Shown here: positions 52,957 to 61,240 of the stretch, piece by piece
Position numbering within the stretch: the first letter of the stretch is position 1
How the letters are laid out: the number at the start of each line of letters is the position of its first letter
NCBI RefSeq assembly: GCF_030144325.1
Contig: NZ_CP126307.1
Location: forward strand, 1,364,001-1,428,000
Length of the DNA: 64,000 bases
Direction of reading: 5' to 3'
DNA from: Bosea vestrisii
GTDB lineage: Bacteria; Pseudomonadota; Alphaproteobacteria; Rhizobiales; Beijerinckiaceae
Translations under genes and position numbers: made by a program
Notes under the pieces: generated by a model
Database searches by the model: none
The model's input: only the letters and a program-made list of their open reading frames with translations
What the model was told of the DNA's origin: nothing

Positions 52957-54003
52957 TTGCCCCAGCTCTACGGCATTCAGGTCCTGCGCGCGCTCGCGGC
53001 GCTGATGGTCGCTGTCCATCACGTCCAGGGCGATGCCGGATTCCTCGCAGCCAAGGCCGGCACCAGCTTCACGCCCTCGCATGCCTTGCCCTGGACCGCC
53101 GGCGTCGACCTGTTCTTCGTCATCTCCGGCTTCATCATGGTGCACTCCTCGGCCGGGCTGTTCGGCAAGCCGGACGGCGCGCGCCTGTTCATCGCCCGTC
53201 GTATCGCCCGGATCGTCCCGCTTTACTGGGCCGCGACGACGCTCTTTCTCGCCGTCCTCCTCGCCTCGCCCGCGCTGATCAATTCCGACACGCCGAGCCT
53301 CAAGCAGCTTGCCGCTTCCTATCTGTTCTGGCCGATGCCGAACGTCGCCGGCCAGCTGCAGCCGATCTATTCGCTCGGCTGGACGCTGAACTACGAGATG
53401 CTGTTCTACGTCCTGTTCGGCGCGGCCCTGCTCGCGCCGGGCCGGCTGGTCGTGCCGCTCGTCTGTGCCGCGCTTGCCGGACTGGTCGCTGCACAGGCCT
53501 TCGCCGGGCCGCTGCCCCTGCCCTTCGGCTTCTGGGGCCAGCCGATCGTGCTCGAATTCGCCGCCGGCATGGCGATCGGCCTGCTGCGCCAGAACGGCCT
53601 CAGGCTCGACGGCCGCCTGCGCTGGCTGATGGCGGCAGGGGGGATCGCCCTGTTCGTGCTCGCCTCCGGCGACGGCTGGGCCCAGACCTCCTGGGGCGCC
53701 GTCGCGCTGCGCGGGCCCGCCGCGCTCCTCCTCGTCACCGCTGCCGCCTGCGGGCGCAATGTCACCGCTCCATCGGCGCTGGTGCGTTCCCTCGCGGTTC
53801 TGGGCGATGCCTCCTATGCGCTCTACCTCGTCCACCCCTTCGCCATGCGGGCGCTGCGCGAGGTCTTCGCCCGGCTCGCTCCAAGTGCAACCGGCCTCTT
53901 CATCGTCCTGGCGCTAGTGGCCGCGGTGCTCGCGGCGCTGGCGGTCTACCACTGGTTCGAGCGGCCAATGACCAGGGTGTTGCGGCGGGCGCTGCGGGCT
54001 TAG
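52957..54003 (+). CDS. Acyltransferase-3 family membrane protein (OafA-like)
   Basis: A 348-residue integral-membrane acyltransferase with about ten membrane segments. N-terminal signature LYGIQVLRALAALMVAVHHV contains the conserved Arg and the catalytic-type His; FFVISGFIMVHSSA and FIARRIARIVPLYW complete the family pattern. It transfers acetyl, succinyl or similar groups to surface or periplasmic sugars. OpgC-type glucan succinylation is possible given opgH 4.5 kb upstream, but this is inference. TTG start at 52957; 44 bases after glk. Confidence 0.88.
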   Translation: MPQLYGIQVLRALAALMVAVHHVQGDAGFLAAKAGTSFTPSHALPWTAGVDLFFVISGFIMVHSSAGLFGKPDGARLFIARRIARIVPLYWAATTLFLAVLLASPALINSDTPSLKQLAASYLFWPMPNVAGQLQPIYSLGWTLNYEMLFYVLFGAALLAPGRLVVPLVCAALAGLVAAQAFAGPLPLPFGFWGQPIVLEFAAGMAIGLLRQNGLRLDGRLRWLMAAGGIALFVLASGDGWAQTSWGAVALRGPAALLLVTAAACGRNVTAPSALVRSLAVLGDASYALYLVHPFAMRALREVFARLAPSATGLFIVLALVAAVLAALAVYHWFERPMTRVLRRALRA

Positions 54004-54007
54004 CACC

Positions 54008-54100
54008 CCGAGATGGTCGGGCTTGACCCGACCATCTCGGAAACCAGCTAGCTGGTCAGGAGATTCTCGGATCTGCGCTTCGCTCCGTCCGAGAATGACA
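54008..54100. repeat. Intergenic palindromic repeat, copy 2
   Basis: Starts with CCGAGATGGTCGGG, loop CTTGA, CCCGACCATCTCGG, a perfect 14-bp stem at 54008-54040, then a second stem TTCTCGGA/TCCGAGAA (54064-54095) and GAATGACA. Same family as the copies at 42649, 56387 and 57361. The first hairpin could also terminate transcription of the acyltransferase, but lacks a clear T-run. Confidence 0.8.
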
Positions 54101-54102
54101 GT

Positions 54103-54471
54103 TTACGATTTCTTCAACCGCATCCCCTTCAACGACTGCCCGACCACGCCGCCATCGCGCCGGCGCTGGGGCCGCTTGGCGACGATCGTCTCGACATGTT
54201 CGAGCTGCGGGAAGTAGCCGCGCTCCAGCACTTCGAGCGTATATTCCTCATAGGTCAGGCCGAGGACCTCGGCCCGTTCCTGGCGCCGCAGCGCGATTTC
54301 GCGCGGCTTCTTCCAGGCCTTGCGATGGGCGAAGCGCCAGTCAAAGGAATGGCCAATCTCGCTTTTGTCGGTTGCCGGTTTGCGCTGCTTCTCTTCCAGC
54401 GGAGGGCCGCCATTATCGCCGATGCGGGCGGTGCGGGGCTTGCGGAGAGCCGGCTGTCTCATGAGTATCAT
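54103..54471 (-). CDS. Small conserved protein of unknown function
   Basis: A 122-residue basic protein carrying the motif ARIGDNGGPPLEEKQRKP that I associate with short uncharacterised alphaproteobacterial proteins. The rest is charged and helical (WRFAHRKAWKKPREIALRRQ; LGLTYEEYTLEVLERGYFPQ), with no membrane segment or known catalytic motif. It lies convergent with the acyltransferase, ending just beyond a repeat copy. Function unknown; a nucleic-acid-binding role is only a guess from its charge. Confidence 0.7.
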   Translation of the reverse strand: MILMRQPALRKPRTARIGDNGGPPLEEKQRKPATDKSEIGHSFDWRFAHRKAWKKPREIALRRQERAEVLGLTYEEYTLEVLERGYFPQLEHVETIVAKRPQRRRDGGVVGQSLKGMRLKKS

Positions 54472-54574
54472 CTCATATGAGATACAAATCGTACCTCATA
54501 GTGGATCAAGGCGGAGCACCCGACAAGACCCGGCGGGGTGACAGGGGCTCCGCCGCAGTCTATCCCCCCGCCCC

Positions 54575-56380
54575 ATGGCTCCTTTACTCCACCTACGCGA
54601 CGTCGCGCTCACCTTCGGCGGCCAGCCCTTGCTGGAGGGCGCGGAAATCGCCGTCTCGGCCGGCGAGCGGGTCTGCCTGGTCGGCCGCAACGGCTCCGGC
54701 AAGTCGACCCTGCTCAAGATCGTCGCCGGACTGGTCGAGCCCGACAGCGCCGAGCGGTTCGTCCAGCCGGGCGCGACCATCCGCTATCTGCCGCAGGAGC
54801 CCGACTTCTCCGGCTACAAGACCTCGCTGTCCTATGTCGAGGCTGGGCTCGGACCCGGCGACGATGCCTATCGCGCGCAATACCTGATCGAGGAACTCGG
54901 CCTGACCGGCGAGGAAGATCCCGCCAGCATGTCGGGCGGCGAATCGCGCCGCACCGCGCTCGCCCGCGTGCTCGCGCCCGAGCCCGATATCCTGCTGCTC
55001 GACGAACCGACCAACCATCTCGACCTGCCGGTGATCGAATGGCTCGAAAGCGAGCTGAAATCGCTGCGCTCGGCCATGGTGCTGATCAGCCATGATCGTC
55101 GCTTCCTGAGCTCGCTCTCGCGCGCCACGATCTGGCTCGACCGCGGCGTCACCCGCCGTGTCGAGCGCGGCTTCGGCGAGTTCGAGGCCTGGCGCGACGA
55201 GGTCCTGGCGCAGGAGGAGCTCGACCGCCACAAGCTCGACCGCAAGATCGCCCGCGAGGAGGACTGGCTGCGCTATGGCGTCAGTGCCCGCCGCACCCGC
55301 AACCAGCGTCGGCTCGGCGAACTGCATGGCCTGCGCGAGCAGCGCCGCACCGCCCGCCAGGCCGTCGGTTCGGTCCGGCTCGAAGCGAGCGAGGCGCAGG
55401 CCTCGGGTAAGCTGGTGATCGAGGCCGTCGACATCGCCAAGGCCTATGACGGCCGGCCGGTGGTCAAGGACTTCTCGCTGCGCGTCGCCCGCGGCGACTG
55501 CATCGGCATCGTCGGTCCCAACGGCGCCGGCAAGACGACGCTGATCAACCTGTTGACCGGCGCGCTCAAGCCCGACTCGGGCAAGGTCAAGCTCGGCGCC
55601 ACCCTCGAAATGGTGACGCTCGACCAGCGCCGCGAGAGCCTCGATCCGGCGACACCGCTCGGCGATGCGCTGACCGGCGGCGGCTCCGACCAGGTCATGG
55701 TCGGCGGCACGCCACGCCATGTCATCAGCTACATGAAGGACTTCCTGTTCCAGCCGATCCAGCGCGGCACCGCGGTCGGCGCCCTCTCCGGCGGCGAACG
55801 CGGCCGGCTGATGCTGGCGCGCGCCCTCGCCAAGCCGTCGAACCTTCTGGTGCTCGACGAGCCGACCAACGATCTCGACATCGAGACGCTCGACCTGCTG
55901 CAGGAGCTGCTCGCCGACTATGCCGGCACCGTCCTGCTCGTCAGCCATGATCGCGACTTCCTCGACCGGGTCGTCTCGTCGACCCTGATCTCGGATGGCG
56001 ACGGCGTCTGGGCCGAGTTCGCCGGCGGATATTCCGACATGCTGGCCCAGCGCGGGCGCGGCGTCGGCGCCAAGGCGCGGGCAGTCCCGATGAAGGTCGC
56101 CGCAGCCGAAACGCAGAAACCTGCCTCAAGCCAGGCCGCCGCGAAGCGCAAGCTCTCCTTCAACGAGCAGCACGCGCTGAAGACCCTGCCGCAGCAGGTG
56201 GAAAAGCTGCAGGCCGAGGCCGGCAAGCTCAATGCGGCGCTGGCGGGCGATCTCTACACGCGCGATCCCAAGCTCTTCGCCAAGGCGACGGCAAGGCTCG
56301 ACGAGGTCACGCGCGAGATCGCGCAAACCGAGGAGCGCTGGCTCGCGCTGGAGATGCTGCGCGAGGAGATCGAGGCCTGA
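54575..56380 (+). CDS. ABC-F family ATPase (Uup-like)
   Basis: A 601-residue soluble protein with two ATPase domains and no membrane part. First domain: GRNGSGKSTLLKIVAGL, MSGGESRRTALARVL, LLLDEPTNHLDLPVI. Second: GPNGAGKTTLINLLTG, LSGGERGRLMLARAL, LVLDEPTNDLDIETL. A C-terminal coiled coil (about 525-600; NEQHALKTLPQQVEKLQAEA) matches Uup. ABC-F factors act on ribosomes or, for Uup, in DNA repair intermediates. It is followed by a repeat copy. Confidence 0.95.
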   Translation: MAPLLHLRDVALTFGGQPLLEGAEIAVSAGERVCLVGRNGSGKSTLLKIVAGLVEPDSAERFVQPGATIRYLPQEPDFSGYKTSLSYVEAGLGPGDDAYRAQYLIEELGLTGEEDPASMSGGESRRTALARVLAPEPDILLLDEPTNHLDLPVIEWLESELKSLRSAMVLISHDRRFLSSLSRATIWLDRGVTRRVERGFGEFEAWRDEVLAQEELDRHKLDRKIAREEDWLRYGVSARRTRNQRRLGELHGLREQRRTARQAVGSVRLEASEAQASGKLVIEAVDIAKAYDGRPVVKDFSLRVARGDCIGIVGPNGAGKTTLINLLTGALKPDSGKVKLGATLEMVTLDQRRESLDPATPLGDALTGGGSDQVMVGGTPRHVISYMKDFLFQPIQRGTAVGALSGGERGRLMLARALAKPSNLLVLDEPTNDLDIETLDLLQELLADYAGTVLLVSHDRDFLDRVVSSTLISDGDGVWAEFAGGYSDMLAQRGRGVGAKARAVPMKVAAAETQKPASSQAAAKRKLSFNEQHALKTLPQQVEKLQAEAGKLNAALAGDLYTRDPKLFAKATARLDEVTREIAQTEERWLALEMLREEIEA

Positions 56381-56386
56381 GCCAGC

Positions 56387-56494
56387 CGTCATGCTCGGGC
56401 TTGACCCGAGCATCTCTGGCCGAAAGAGGCTCGGGTCGGCGCCTTCTCGTCCTGAGATTCTCGGGTCTGCGCTTCGCTCCGCCCGAGAATGACG
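56387..56494. repeat. Intergenic palindromic repeat, copy 3
   Basis: CGTCATGCTCGGGCTTGACC opens the element; GCTCGGG/CCCGAGC and TTCTCGGG/CCCGAGAA are its stems, with TGCGCTTCGCTCCG in the second loop. It lies 7 bases after the ABC-F stop. Nearly identical at both ends to copy 4. Confidence 0.85.
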
Positions 56495-56599
56495 CTGCCG
56501 CCCATACAATTCTGCTATCCGCCCAATCGCGAAAGCGTATTTATCTCGGCCGCCAAATCGCCCCACAGTCACTCGGCACAAAGCATCCGAGGGAACACC

Positions 56600-57346
56600 A
56601 TGAGACTGAAGGGCAAGACCGCGCTGATCACCGGCGCGGCGCAAGGATTCGGCCTCGGCATCGCCGAGACCTTCGTACGCGAGGGCGCCCGCGTCGCCGT
56701 GCTCGACATCAATGGCGACAAGGCGAAGGAAGCGGCGAAGGCGATCGGCCGCAAGGCCTTCGCGGTCGCCTGCGACGTCGGCAAGGGCAAAAGCGTCGAC
56801 AGCGCCGTGGCGAAGGTGATCGCCCGTTTCGGCCGCCTCGACATCGTCGTCAACAATGCCGGCATCAGCCATCGCAACCAGCCGATGCTCGATGTCAGCG
56901 AGGCCGAGTTCGACCGCGTCTTCGACGTCAACGTCAAGTCGATCTACCTGATGGCCAAGGCCACCGTGCCGCATTTCCGCGAGCATGGCGGCGGCGTCAT
57001 CCTCAATATCGGCTCGACCGCGGGCGTCCGCCCCCGTCCCGGTCTGACCTGGTACAACGGCTCGAAGGGCGCTGCGAACCTGCTCTCGAAGTCGATGGCG
57101 GTCGAGCTCGCGCCTGACCGCATCCGCGTCAATGCCATCGCCCCGGTCGCTGGCGAGACGCCGCTGCTTGCGACCTTCATGGGCGAGGACACGCCGGAGA
57201 AACGCAAGGCCTTCACCGCGACGATTCCCTGGGGCCGCTTCTCGACGCCGCAGGACATCGCCAATGCGGCGCTGTTCCTGTGCTCGGACGAGTCGGAGAT
57301 GGTGACCGGCTCGGTGCTGGCGGTCGACGGCGGCCGCTGCGTCTGA
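56600..57346 (+). CDS. SDR-family NAD(P)-dependent oxidoreductase
   Basis: A 248-residue short-chain dehydrogenase. Cofactor loop ALITGAAQGFGLGIAETF (GxxxGxG), NNAG in IVVNNAGISHRN, catalytic Ser in LNIGSTAGVR and Tyr-Lys in TWYNGSKGAANL. It ends with SVLAVDGGRCV, typical of the classical subfamily resembling 3-oxoacyl-ACP or glucose dehydrogenases. The ATG at 56600 has GAGGGAA upstream. It lies alone between two repeat copies. Substrate unknown. Confidence 0.93.
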   Translation: MRLKGKTALITGAAQGFGLGIAETFVREGARVAVLDINGDKAKEAAKAIGRKAFAVACDVGKGKSVDSAVAKVIARFGRLDIVVNNAGISHRNQPMLDVSEAEFDRVFDVNVKSIYLMAKATVPHFREHGGGVILNIGSTAGVRPRPGLTWYNGSKGAANLLSKSMAVELAPDRIRVNAIAPVAGETPLLATFMGEDTPEKRKAFTATIPWGRFSTPQDIANAALFLCSDESEMVTGSVLAVDGGRCV

Positions 57347-57360
57347 CGGCTCGAACAAGC

Positions 57361-57465
57361 GTCAGCTCGGGCTTGACCCGAGCATCTCAGGCAGGAGGGG
57401 GCTCCTCCCGGCCCCTCTCCTCCAGAGATTCTCGGGTCTGCGCTTCGCTCCGCCCGAGAATGACG
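57361..57465. repeat. Intergenic palindromic repeat, copy 4
   Basis: GTCAGCTCGGGCTTGACCCG with stem GCTCGGG/CCCGAGC, and a second stem TTCTCGGG/CCCGAGAA with TGCGCTTCGCTCCG in the loop, ending GAATGACG. It lies between the convergent SDR and phosphoesterase genes and closely matches copy 3 at both ends; the middle differs. Confidence 0.85.
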
Positions 57466-57466
57466 G

Positions 57467-58366
57467 CTAGACCATCCCCCCGCCCGTAAGCGGCATCAAC
57501 TGCAGCAGCTTGACCGTGCCGTCGAGATCGAAGGCACGGCGCTCCAGGCTGATATGAGGGGCCGCCGGCGGCCCCTCGATGCGCAGGAGATGCCAGCAGG
57601 CAAGCTCACTATCGCCGCCGCGCAGGCCGATCGAGGCCGAGGGCACGCCAACGATCGGTACGTCGTGATCGAGCCCCGGCCGCCACGCCAGCGAGAAGCG
57701 ATGGTTGTGGCCGTGCAGGACGAGCTCGGCCCCGGCCCGGCGCAGCATCGCCTCGAAGGCATCGGCGTCGATCAGTTCACGCGTGCGCCGCGCGCCGCCG
57801 ACATAGGGCGGATGGTGGATCAGCACGACGCGGATCAGCCCTTCGGCCTTGGCCCGTGCCAGCAGCTTCTCCGTCGCGGCGATCTGGGCCGAGCCGACCC
57901 GTCCGGTCGCCATCAGCGGCATGGTCGGGATGCCGGTGTTCATTCCGATCAGCGCGACCGGCCCTCGCTTGCGATACCAGGGATAACCGGCCTCGCCGCC
58001 GTCGCTGGCGCACCAGGGCGCGAGCTCGCGCGCCAACGCCGACAGCGACGAGCGGGCATAGCAATCGTGATTGCCCGGCACGAAGCTGACAGTATCGCGT
58101 GGGCCGAGCGTATCGAGGAAGGAGAGCGCCGTCTTGAACTCGGTCGGCAGGCCGATATGGGAAACATCGCCGGTGCAGGCGATATGGTCGGGCTTCTGCG
58201 CCAGGATGTCGGCGACGATCAGCCCGAGAATCTCCATGTCATGAGCATGGCGGCGCTTGCGTCGCCAGTTGACATATCCGGTCGCGCGCTTGCCGATCAG
58301 CTCGCGCAGCGAGAACTTGGTCAGCGGCCCAAGATGCGGGTCGGAGAGATGCGCGAGCGTGAACAC
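57467..58366 (-). CDS. Calcineurin-like metallophosphoesterase
   Basis: A 299-residue phosphoesterase. All five metal motifs are visible: HLSDPHLG (residues 6-13), ACTGDVSHIGL, FVPGNHDCYA, IHHPPY and LHGHNHRF. Such proteins cleave phosphodiester or cyclic nucleotide bonds, or UDP-type pyrophosphates; the substrate cannot be inferred here. Starts at 58366; the stop lies close to repeat copy 4. Upstream, the 82 bases before the 38-codon gene hold nothing else. Confidence 0.93.
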   Translation of the reverse strand: MFTLAHLSDPHLGPLTKFSLRELIGKRATGYVNWRRKRRHAHDMEILGLIVADILAQKPDHIACTGDVSHIGLPTEFKTALSFLDTLGPRDTVSFVPGNHDCYARSSLSALARELAPWCASDGGEAGYPWYRKRGPVALIGMNTGIPTMPLMATGRVGSAQIAATEKLLARAKAEGLIRVVLIHHPPYVGGARRTRELIDADAFEAMLRRAGAELVLHGHNHRFSLAWRPGLDHDVPIVGVPSASIGLRGGDSELACWHLLRIEGPPAAPHISLERRAFDLDGTVKLLQLMPLTGGGMV

Positions 58367-58447
58367 GCTCCAGCGCTTGCCTTCAACGCCCGCGCCGCGT
58401 CAAGCGCGACGGCGGCGGCGGGCGAAGATGACGCAGCCTGAAAAGGC

Positions 58448-58564
58448 TCAGTTGGCCGAACCCATCAGCTCCGAGACGATGCGCGGATCGGTCAGGGTGA
58501 CCGCCGGCTTCCAGACGAAGCGGGGCTTGGCGTTCAGACGGGCAGTGATGAAGGCGAGAAGCAT
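58448..58564 (-). CDS. Candidate 38-residue small protein
   Basis: A 38-codon frame from the ATG at 58564 to TGA at 58448: begins MLLAFITARLNAKPRFVWK and ends SELMGSAN. GGGGAA lies seven bases upstream, a good ribosome site. The N-terminal eight residues are hydrophobic and the middle is basic, so it may associate with membrane or another protein. It lies between the phosphoesterase and a divergent AT-richer gap. No homologue is recognised, so it is unproven as a gene. Confidence 0.45.
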   Translation of the reverse strand: MLLAFITARLNAKPRFVWKPAVTLTDPRIVSELMGSAN

Positions 58565-58650
58565 GACAATTCCCCAGCGGTGATGCGAAGTTTGTAACCC
58601 TCATATAAGGCGCGTTTGTGTTATATCGAGAGGCGAAATAGAGTTCTGAT

Positions 58651-59224
58651 ATGCATGTGACGCATGAAGAATTAACCCCGGCACTGGGATCTGCCCAAAT
58701 CGTGAGCAATGATGATGGGTCCGGGCCGCGCTCCGGCGCGGCGGGAATAGAGCGGGTGCCGCGAGGGCTCCGGCGATTGGCCGGCCGCGGCCTGCATCTC
58801 TATTTCCGCCTGCGCCGCGGCATGACGCTCGGTGTGCGCGCCGCCGTGTTGAGCGAGGCCGGCGAGGTCCTGCTGGTGCGCCACACCTACACCCCCCGGC
58901 TGGCACCTGCCCGGTGGCGGCGTCGAACCAAACGAGACGCTGGCCGACGCGGTCGCCAAGGAGCTGCGCGAGGAAGCGAACATCGCACTGACCGCTCCGG
59001 CCGTGCTGCACGGTGTCTTCTTAAACCGCCATGCCTCCGACCGCGATCATGTCGCCGTCTTCATCGTCCGCGCCTTCACGCAGAGCGCGCCGAAAGAGTC
59101 GGATCACGAGATTGCCGAAGCGCGCTTCTTCCCGCTTTCGGCCCTGCCTGACAAGACGACGCCGGGCACTCGCCGCCGGCTCGCCGAGATCATCGACGGG
59201 ACGGCGCTGCCGGCGGAATGGTAG
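58651..59224 (+). pseudogene. Nudix hydrolase, frameshifted in a poly-C run
   Basis: Two fragments in different frames form one Nudix protein. The first runs from 58651 through LGVRAAVLSEAGEVLLVRHT; the frame then breaks at the six-C run 58892-58897. Dropping one C restores TPGWHLPGGGVEPNETLADA followed by VAKELREEANI, a complete Nudix box, and joins the C-terminal LHGVFLNRHASDRDHVAVFI. The repaired protein would have about 190 residues. It may be inactivated, or the extra base may be a homopolymer read error. Substrate unknown. Divergent from the 38-codon gene. Confidence 0.85.
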
Positions 59225-59226
59225 CG

Positions 59227-59811
59227 CTATTTCAGCCCGGGCAGCATCCGGCGCAGCACCCCGTCCTTGCGGATGACATGATGGAATAGCGCGGCCGCGA
59301 TATGCCCGCAGACCAGCAGCGCCAGCAGGATGGCGAGCCAGCCATGGACGAAGAGCACGCGCTTGGCGGCGTCTTCATTGGGCGGCGCCAGCGCCGGCAA
59401 GTCGAAGAGGCCAAACACCGTCAGCGACGGGAACAGCGAGATACCGATCCAGCCGAGGAGCGGCACGATCAGCAGCAGGCCATAGAGCGCCCAATGCACG
59501 AGATGTGAGGCGGCCTTCTGCCACCACTCCAGTGTCGGCTCGTCGGGCGGTGCGCCGTGCATCAGCCGGTAGATCAGCCGGCCGGCGCTGAGCCAGAGCA
59601 CCAGGAAGCCGAGGAGCTTGTGAGTCGAATAGAGCGCGTCGGTCACGCCGTCCCAGATATCGAGCGTGTTGCCGCGATAGGTCATGGCGAGTCCCAGCGG
59701 CACCATTACGAACACCGCCGCGGCCGTGATCCAATGCAGCCGCCGCGCCATCGCGCTGTAGACGGCGGCGTGTCCCGCTCCGGCCGTCACCTCGTCATGT
59801 CGCTGCGTCAT
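59227..59811 (-). CDS. Cytochrome b561 family protein
   Basis: A 194-residue diheme membrane electron carrier. Four membrane helices are visible, with heme-ligand histidines in MARRLHWITAAAVFVMVPLG, YSTHKLLGFLVLWLSAGRLI, ASHLVHWALYGLLLIVPLLG and VLFVHGWLAILLALLVCGHI. Relatives move electrons from ubiquinol or couple to superoxide. Its stop is two bases after the Nudix stop (convergent). The 254-base divergent gap to ribA probably carries both promoters. Confidence 0.93.
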   Translation of the reverse strand: MTQRHDEVTAGAGHAAVYSAMARRLHWITAAAVFVMVPLGLAMTYRGNTLDIWDGVTDALYSTHKLLGFLVLWLSAGRLIYRLMHGAPPDEPTLEWWQKAASHLVHWALYGLLLIVPLLGWIGISLFPSLTVFGLFDLPALAPPNEDAAKRVLFVHGWLAILLALLVCGHIAAALFHHVIRKDGVLRRMLPGLK

Positions 59812-59897
59812 TTCCCTTCGACGCTCCCGATCGCCATATTCGGCCCCTGCTGGGACTATTCATCTGGTGTTCAATCTCGCGCTTTTATAGGCCAGTC

Positions 59898-59927
59898 TGC
59901 AATCCGCTGGCGATCAGGTGGATTGCA
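59898..59927. promoter_or_regulatory. Inverted repeat upstream of ribA
   Basis: TGCAATCC, 14 bases, then GGATTGCA form an inverted repeat in the divergent cytochrome b561-ribA gap; a further palindrome CGGATGCATCCG lies at 59985-59996. These are candidate operator sites; no regulator is identified, and no FMN riboswitch-like leader is visible. Confidence 0.3.
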
Positions 59928-60065
59928 GGCACTGTCTTGGGAACCACGCAGAAACGGGCACGTTGTACGAACGCGATATTGCATCGGATGCATCCGTCCG
60001 AGCGATACGCGCGTAGCAAGCATACTTCCTCCGCCGCTTTCGGGCGCAATCTGACGGACCTTCCG

Positions 60066-61193
60066 ATGCCTCAGTCGCGTACGCTTTTCGGCCGGCCGGG
60101 TGAAACCGATCTGGTCACCGTAGACCGCGCTCTCGCCGAGTTCCGCGCCGCTCGCCCGGTGCTGCTGCGCCATGGCGAGGAGCTGGCGCTGGCCTTGTCG
60201 GCCGAGCTCGCAGAGACCGACTTTGCCGCCCGTCTCGACGACCTCTCCGCTGGCAATGCCCGCCTCGTGATGAGCGCCGCGCGTCTGCGTCGTCTGGGCG
60301 CCAAAGGCCGCACCGAGACCGGCATCCTTGCCATGCCGGTGATCGATCTTCCCCGCGTCGAGACCCTTGCGCTGAAGCTCGACGCCCGCGTCGATGCGCC
60401 GGTCGGGCCCGCCAATGTGCTTGACAATGCCGCACTCGAACTCGCCCGCCTCGCACTGGTGCTGCCGGCAGTGATCCTCGTCCCGGTTTCGGCTGCGCAG
60501 ATCGCCGGCGAGCCGCTGATCGAGGTCACCACCGAAGCCGTCAACGGCTATCGCGCCGCTCAGGTCGCGCGCCTCTCCATCGTCGGCCGTGCGCCGGTGC
60601 CGCTGGAGGGAGCGCCCGATACCGAATTCGTCGTCTTCCGCGGCGGCGAAGGCCTGCGCGATCAGGTCGCGATCATCGTCGGCAAGCCGGACCTCTCGAC
60701 TGCCGTGCCCGTGCGGCTGCACTCGGCCTGCCTGACCGGCGACCTGTTCGGTTCGCTGAAATGCGATTGCGGTGACCAGTTGCGCGAGACCGTGCAGTGG
60801 ATGGCTGAGAACGAGGGCGGCATCCTGCTCTATCTCGATCAGGAAGGCCGCGGCAACGGCATCTCCAACAAGATGCGCGCCTACAAGCTGCAGAGCCAGG
60901 GCTGGGACACCTACGACGCCGACGAGGTGCTCGGTTTCGATCTCGACCAGCGGCATTTCGACTTTGCCGCCGCGATGCTGAAGCAGCTCGGCGTCTCCAG
61001 CGTCACGGCGCTGACCAACAACCCGCTCAAGGTCGGGGCGATCAAGGCCGCAGGGCTCGAAGTCGCCGCGACGCAGCGCGTGCTCGGCCGCCCGAACGTC
61101 CACAATGTCCGCTATCTCGCCTCCAAGCGTGACCGCGCCGGCCACTTCATCGACATGGATGCGCTGATGGCGCGTGCCGCTCCGAAGGATTGA
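60066..61193 (+). CDS. ribA: GTP cyclohydrolase II with vestigial RibB-like half
   Basis: Opens GTP to the first riboflavin intermediate. The C-terminal catalytic domain (about 175-370) has the zinc site in RLHSACLTGDLFGSLKCDCG, LYLDQEGRGNGISNKMRAY, and LTNNPLKVGAIKAAG. The N-terminal about 165 residues resemble DHBP synthase in layout but lack its acidic catalytic block (no REDEGD-like motif), so they look vestigial. Total length is 375 residues from the ATG at 60066. A longer frame upstream lacks homology. Confidence 0.94.
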   Translation: MPQSRTLFGRPGETDLVTVDRALAEFRAARPVLLRHGEELALALSAELAETDFAARLDDLSAGNARLVMSAARLRRLGAKGRTETGILAMPVIDLPRVETLALKLDARVDAPVGPANVLDNAALELARLALVLPAVILVPVSAAQIAGEPLIEVTTEAVNGYRAAQVARLSIVGRAPVPLEGAPDTEFVVFRGGEGLRDQVAIIVGKPDLSTAVPVRLHSACLTGDLFGSLKCDCGDQLRETVQWMAENEGGILLYLDQEGRGNGISNKMRAYKLQSQGWDTYDADEVLGFDLDQRHFDFAAAMLKQLGVSSVTALTNNPLKVGAIKAAGLEVAATQRVLGRPNVHNVRYLASKRDRAGHFIDMDALMARAAPKD

Positions 61194-61240
61194 TTGGAGC
61201 CGGCATTGATCCCGCGCCGGGCCTGGGGCAGGAAGCCACC

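Noticed and set aside
59812..60065. Possible FMN riboswitch upstream of ribA
   Set aside because: The conserved FMN-aptamer start and multi-helix core are absent; only short inverted repeats are seen.
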